This document shows, piece after piece, positions 60,459 through 64,000 of a stretch of DNA of 64,000 bases. The notes beneath the pieces were generated by a model. It was given only the letters and a program-made list of their open reading frames with translations, made no database searches and had not been told where the DNA came from. Both the position numbers and the translations under genes were made by a program. The stretch is taken from assembly GCF_947623445.1 (NCBI RefSeq), contig NC_135243.1, positions 17,678,479-17,742,478 of the forward strand. The letters run 5' to 3'. The first letter of the stretch is position 1, and each line of letters starts with the position of its first letter. This stretch comes from Clavelina lepadiformis (Eukaryota; Chordata; Ascidiacea; Aplousobranchia; Clavelinidae).

Positions 60459-62398
60459 TTAATTTTCTGCTTTTCTTGCACAATTTGCTATATCTCCACT
60501 TAGCAGTTCTCTGGTTTCTTGGTGGCTGTTACTTGGACTTATAGTGGCAAGCTTATGGCTTGATCCTGAACCGCCTGAAGACAGAGATGATGTCAAAGAT
60601 GACCCCGCTCCATCATTCGCTTTTCGACATCTGTTTGGTTTTGTGTAAGAGATGATGAAAGCTGGAAGCAAAATACATGACAAGCTTCCCTGGACAAAGC
60701 TGTAGTCTCTTAAATCGTTGCACGAATTCGGAGTTATATCAAGTCCAATTATGCGTCCAATATGGTAAACGTGCAACGGTAACCAACATAAGAAATAGCC
60801 GAAAGCTATTAACCACACCCAGGTTCCCGCAGCCGCAAGACCTCCAGCGAAGTTAACTTTGTGTCTAGCGTCCGGAGCTGTTTTCTTAGTAATTGTTTTC
60901 TTATGTTGGCCTCTAATCGAATTGGGGATAAATGGAATATTTCTATGAGCAATCCACAAGCTGAATGCTATGAAGAGAGGCACGATGTAGGATAACACAA
61001 AAACGCAAATGACCCAGACGAAATAGGACCGTTTGTAATAGTACTTGCATCCAAGGTTGTCATCAAGTTGAAAAATGTCCGTACTGTCATAATATCCGTA
61101 CGCATACTCGTTCTCTGTAATGTTCCATTTTTGTACCGGGATAAAGATATCAACATCTTCCGAAGTTGACTGCAAATCGTCCCCGATAACAAGCTGACAA
61201 TTTTCCTCAGTTTGGTTCTCATCATCACCAAATGAAATAGTGTTCGCAAAGGCCTAAAACAAGTAAGGATTTAACGGTTAACACATAAAGCACCAATACG
61301 ATATCAGCAAAGAGGGTAAAAAACATGCCGCAGCAAATACAAACATGCCTCGAGAACTCAGTTAAAAATAGTCAACACCTACTCTGAGGATATTTGTTGA
61401 AAACACCACAAAAGAACGTTATTCTGCCTCATTGTCGTTCAATAACGTAACCGTTAAAAAACTTGTCTAGCAAGTTTTCGCTTCAAGCATGGCAAACCTG
61501 ACACCTCGCGTTCGTAGGTAAGCAAACAAGCGCAACTTACCAATATGGGCGAGGCAAAACTGACCGAAAACACCCAACCAAAAATCAGCACAGATATCTC
61601 CAATATGGTCCGCTTGGTCTCGGCAAACCGAGGTTTTCTTTTCAAAACAACATAATCAGTGCAAAGAGTAGTCACGAAAAACGACTGCGCCAAAATGCTC
61701 AAGCTCTTCAAACAGCTGACAATCTTAAAATAACATAAAAATATTATTTTACGTTGTTTAACAATGATTGAAATAGGCTACATCTTCACATATGTTTGTG
61801 GCAATTATCATTCAGCCGATATACTGTAAATGAACAACACTTAAACTACTGTATACAAAAGGCTACGGTTAAAAATTACCGCCGTTAACCGTAAAGTAGA
61901 GTGTACGAATAACTACAAAATATTCCAGAAATTTAACCTATACAAGTATAATGAAATGAAAAATTACACCACCTTACACATGACCGATCCAAAGGGCCAC
62001 TGGTCGGCAGCACGATGGTACGACGAAAACCCAAGAGTGACAATCAAGAGCAGTGAAGCAATGCAAATATTTTGCATGAAAAGTCTTTGAGAATATTGGA
62101 CTGCGCGACACTTTTGTGTCGATATCAAAGCATAAATGTGCAACAGAAAGCCAAAGAAAGCAATGGCCACATATATGGCACTCATCACAACCTGACGTGA
62201 TGACGTCTGAGCTACATCTTGCTTTTTCATTTCTTCGTCCAGAATTTTGGCAAAATTTTCGTAGTCGCCATCGTATATCGGAAGATCAACTTCGTGATCG
62301 GAAAAATCTGATTTAAAACCTTCGGATAAAGTTTTTCTGTTGGCAAAAGTAAACGAAAACAGGCAAAGGATAAAGAATCCAACTGTGTTCCGGAACAT
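60459..62398 (-). CDS. Rhodopsin-like GPCR with atypical motifs, intact, 3 exons, 467 aa
   Basis: Exons complement(61973..62398), complement(61541..61723) and complement(60459..61253), all phase 0, GT-AG; 142+61+264 residues. A signal peptide (about 1-19, MFRNTVGFFILCLFSFTFA) is followed by an acidic ectodomain (SDHEVDLPIYDGDYENF). TM1 is about 69-95, TM2 107-130, TM3 from CKIVSCLKSLSILAQSFF, TM4 LEISVLIFGWVFSVSFA. Extracellular loop 2 is long and acidic (about 204-280, sequons NQT and NIT). TM5 SYFVWVICVFVLSYIVPLF, TM6 with CWLP, TM7 SFVQGSLSCILLPAFIISY. Kept: CWxP and the TM3/ECL2 cysteines (VMCK, LGCK). Missing: Asn1.50, Asp2.50, DRY (TDY here) and NPxxY. The tail is Ser/Gly-rich. Probably plasma membrane; ligand unknown, and the long acidic loop would suit a peptide or protein ligand. 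Start chosen because it yields a signal peptide. Confidence 0.85.
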
Positions 62399-63837
62399 GA
62401 TTTCAAATAATAATAATAATTTAGCTTGAACCTGGAATGTAGGAATGGAAACATTTTTTGATCTTTTGGTTCAGTGTTTTTGTAAGCATTACCGTCGTAA
62501 ATACTTTACGCATGAATTCATTTACTAAAACTGTTTATAGGCTATAGATAGGCAGTGCAAATTGATATCTAGTTTTTTCATCAGATCATTGTATACTGTA
62601 GGGCGTAAGCCTAATATAGCAGAAACAATGTTCTGTTTTGATTGATTTTCACCACACATATTCTTGTCAAAACGTTTTCCAGTATGTATTGTAAAGATCT
62701 TATAAACACGAATCATGCAAAAAAAATGACAAAAAATAATGTTTATTTGTGTAAAACCTAATATCAAATAAAATGCCTGATGAACCCATACGCTTTTACA
62801 TATCGATAACCACCTTTAAGCTCGTGCCCCGGCTAAAGTATATTTAACACTCGACATAAACACAAGGCATGGTACAACTGCAGCATATTATCACTCATCC
62901 AAATTTCAATACCACAATACCTGTTGCTGTTTGTTCAAGTTTTAAGCTTATCTTTATATACTAATTCAGTCTGCCAGTTGATGAAAGACGAACGGTTGTC
63001 AGCAGTTGTTGACAGAAAACATTCCGCGAACTATAATCAGTTTGCCTGCTCACGATGATGGAAGACCCGCTTTTAAAATAGTTATTTTTCAACACGCACA
63101 GGATAGAATAATTTACATGAGTGGTTATAATTATAACGAATTTTCTGCTTCCGATTTTCAAAACCAGCAGTGGGGTTTTGGAGAGACGTTTTCTTTCACC
63201 AACGCAAGGTGAAACATATACAACAAACTATTTTTCCTGGATTTAATTTTGTTTGAAAACTTCAAATTTTTCATCGAATTAACAACGTTCTTTGTGTTTA
63301 TGCAAAACTTTTAACCAGGTAATTATAAAGAGTGACTAGTTTATCGGCAGGTTGCGTTGTTGGAGATTAATTTCATCTGATCGTTTTTGTAGGTAACTTT
63401 AATCTGATTGTCAGCTTATTTGCGAAGCCCAGATATGTTATAACGCTTTTCACCACATTAATATAAATTTTATTTATTTAGTGGAATTAATTATGACCGT
63501 GGGATCGTCATCGTAAAATTGATACTCTAGTTAGTAGTAGAACTGAAAGTTTGCTACTGTGATCTTTTTGATGTTTTGGTGTTTTTCAAAGTAGAATGCT
63601 TAATTGTTTTTATGATCACAAGAAAGAAAAAATTTTACGATTAGGAAGGATATTTATCAAAACGTTTTCTTATAAACATCATGTCCAGTCATACGAAATA
63701 GCGCACTTACATCATTATCCCTTCAGCAACACAATATATTTATATATCCACTTATAGTCTACAATTGCAAACATAGCAACAACACTGTTTATGGGCTGTC
63801 GCTATTTCACCAGAAGCAATCGTGCGTTCTAATCTAT
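62399..63837. other. Upstream region of the receptor gene, no other gene seen
   Basis: AT-rich. The receptor's promoter should lie just to the right of 62398; an AATAATAATAATAA run at 62406-62419 is directly upstream of its start codon. No distinctive factor site or further exon was found. Confidence 0.4.
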
Positions 63838-64000
63838 TTTTCACAGTTTTTTGTTAACGTAACTTAAATTTTATAACATATTAACCTAAACCTAACCTAA
63901 ATCCAGCTTCTAATCCAAATCAAACTCCATTAAAACCTTAAATAGCTAAAATCAACTTCTTGCATGGATTTTTCCCTAACCTAACCGCATATCCAACAGG
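63838..64000 (+). repeat. Dispersed repeat with AACCTAA motifs, third copy, cut by the window edge
   Basis: Blocks TTTTCACAGTTTTTTGTTAAC, AACCTAAACCTAACCTAAATC, CCTTAAATAGCTAAAATC and TTGCATGG follow the order seen at 8415-8530 and, inverted, 16075-16185. The short AACCTAA tandem is not a metazoan telomere repeat. The copy may extend beyond base 64000. Confidence 0.6.

Noticed and set aside
63885-63905. AACCTAAACCTAACCTAA as telomeric repeat
   Set aside because: Animal telomeres are TTAGGG/CCCTAA tandems. Here only three irregular units occur, inside a dispersed repeat present at two other sites.

Overview
This is an AT-rich, intron-rich animal nuclear window. GT-AG introns, short exons with matching phases, a spliceosomal gene, a class A GPCR and a dense mix of hAT, piggyBac, pogo-like and non-LTR elements all point to an invertebrate metazoan. 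I lean towards a tunicate (sea squirt) from overall style, but no gene here proves it. There are no bacterial-type operons, CRISPR arrays or rRNA, and I recognised no tRNA.

Layout. (1) 50-2357, minus: the 5' half of SF3B6, the branch-site protein of the U2 snRNP; its 3' exons lie beyond the left edge. (2) 2358-10042: non-coding, with small inverted-repeat elements that still carry exact or near-exact 8-bp target duplications. (3) 10043-14560, plus: an intact 11-exon gene for a 520-residue MFSD6-like transporter, whose exon lengths and phases close exactly. (4) 14790-15062: a promoter plus exon 1 relic of a further copy. (5) 18696-59988, plus: a second MFSD6-like copy, now a pseudogene with one nonsense codon and two +5-bp frame breaks. 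Its last intron is 104 bp in the intact gene but 35.4 kb here. (6) 60459-62398, minus: an intact three-exon gene for an unusual seven-transmembrane receptor, convergent with the pseudogene's last exon.

The 35-kb intron (24402-59836) is a transposon graveyard with readable stratigraphy. From left to right it holds an R2-like LINE fragment, several internally deleted copies of two zinc-knuckle LINE families, an old minus-strand hAT element invaded by two younger hAT-type elements only 15 bp apart, a piggyBac element invaded by two other elements (one invaded again), and a LINE ORF1 split by a poly(A)-tailed insert with an open 144-codon frame.

The least explained component is a family of spliced genes for Ulp1/SENP-like (C48) cysteine proteases, present three times (about 29.0-29.5 kb, 34.8-38.3 kb, 51.6-52.6 kb). 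One copy also has zinc-finger exons and sits between two inverted arrays of a 43-bp minisatellite. Another keeps its catalytic residues and five phase-compatible 3' exons. Both larger copies lie inside elements with hAT-like ends and 8-bp duplications.
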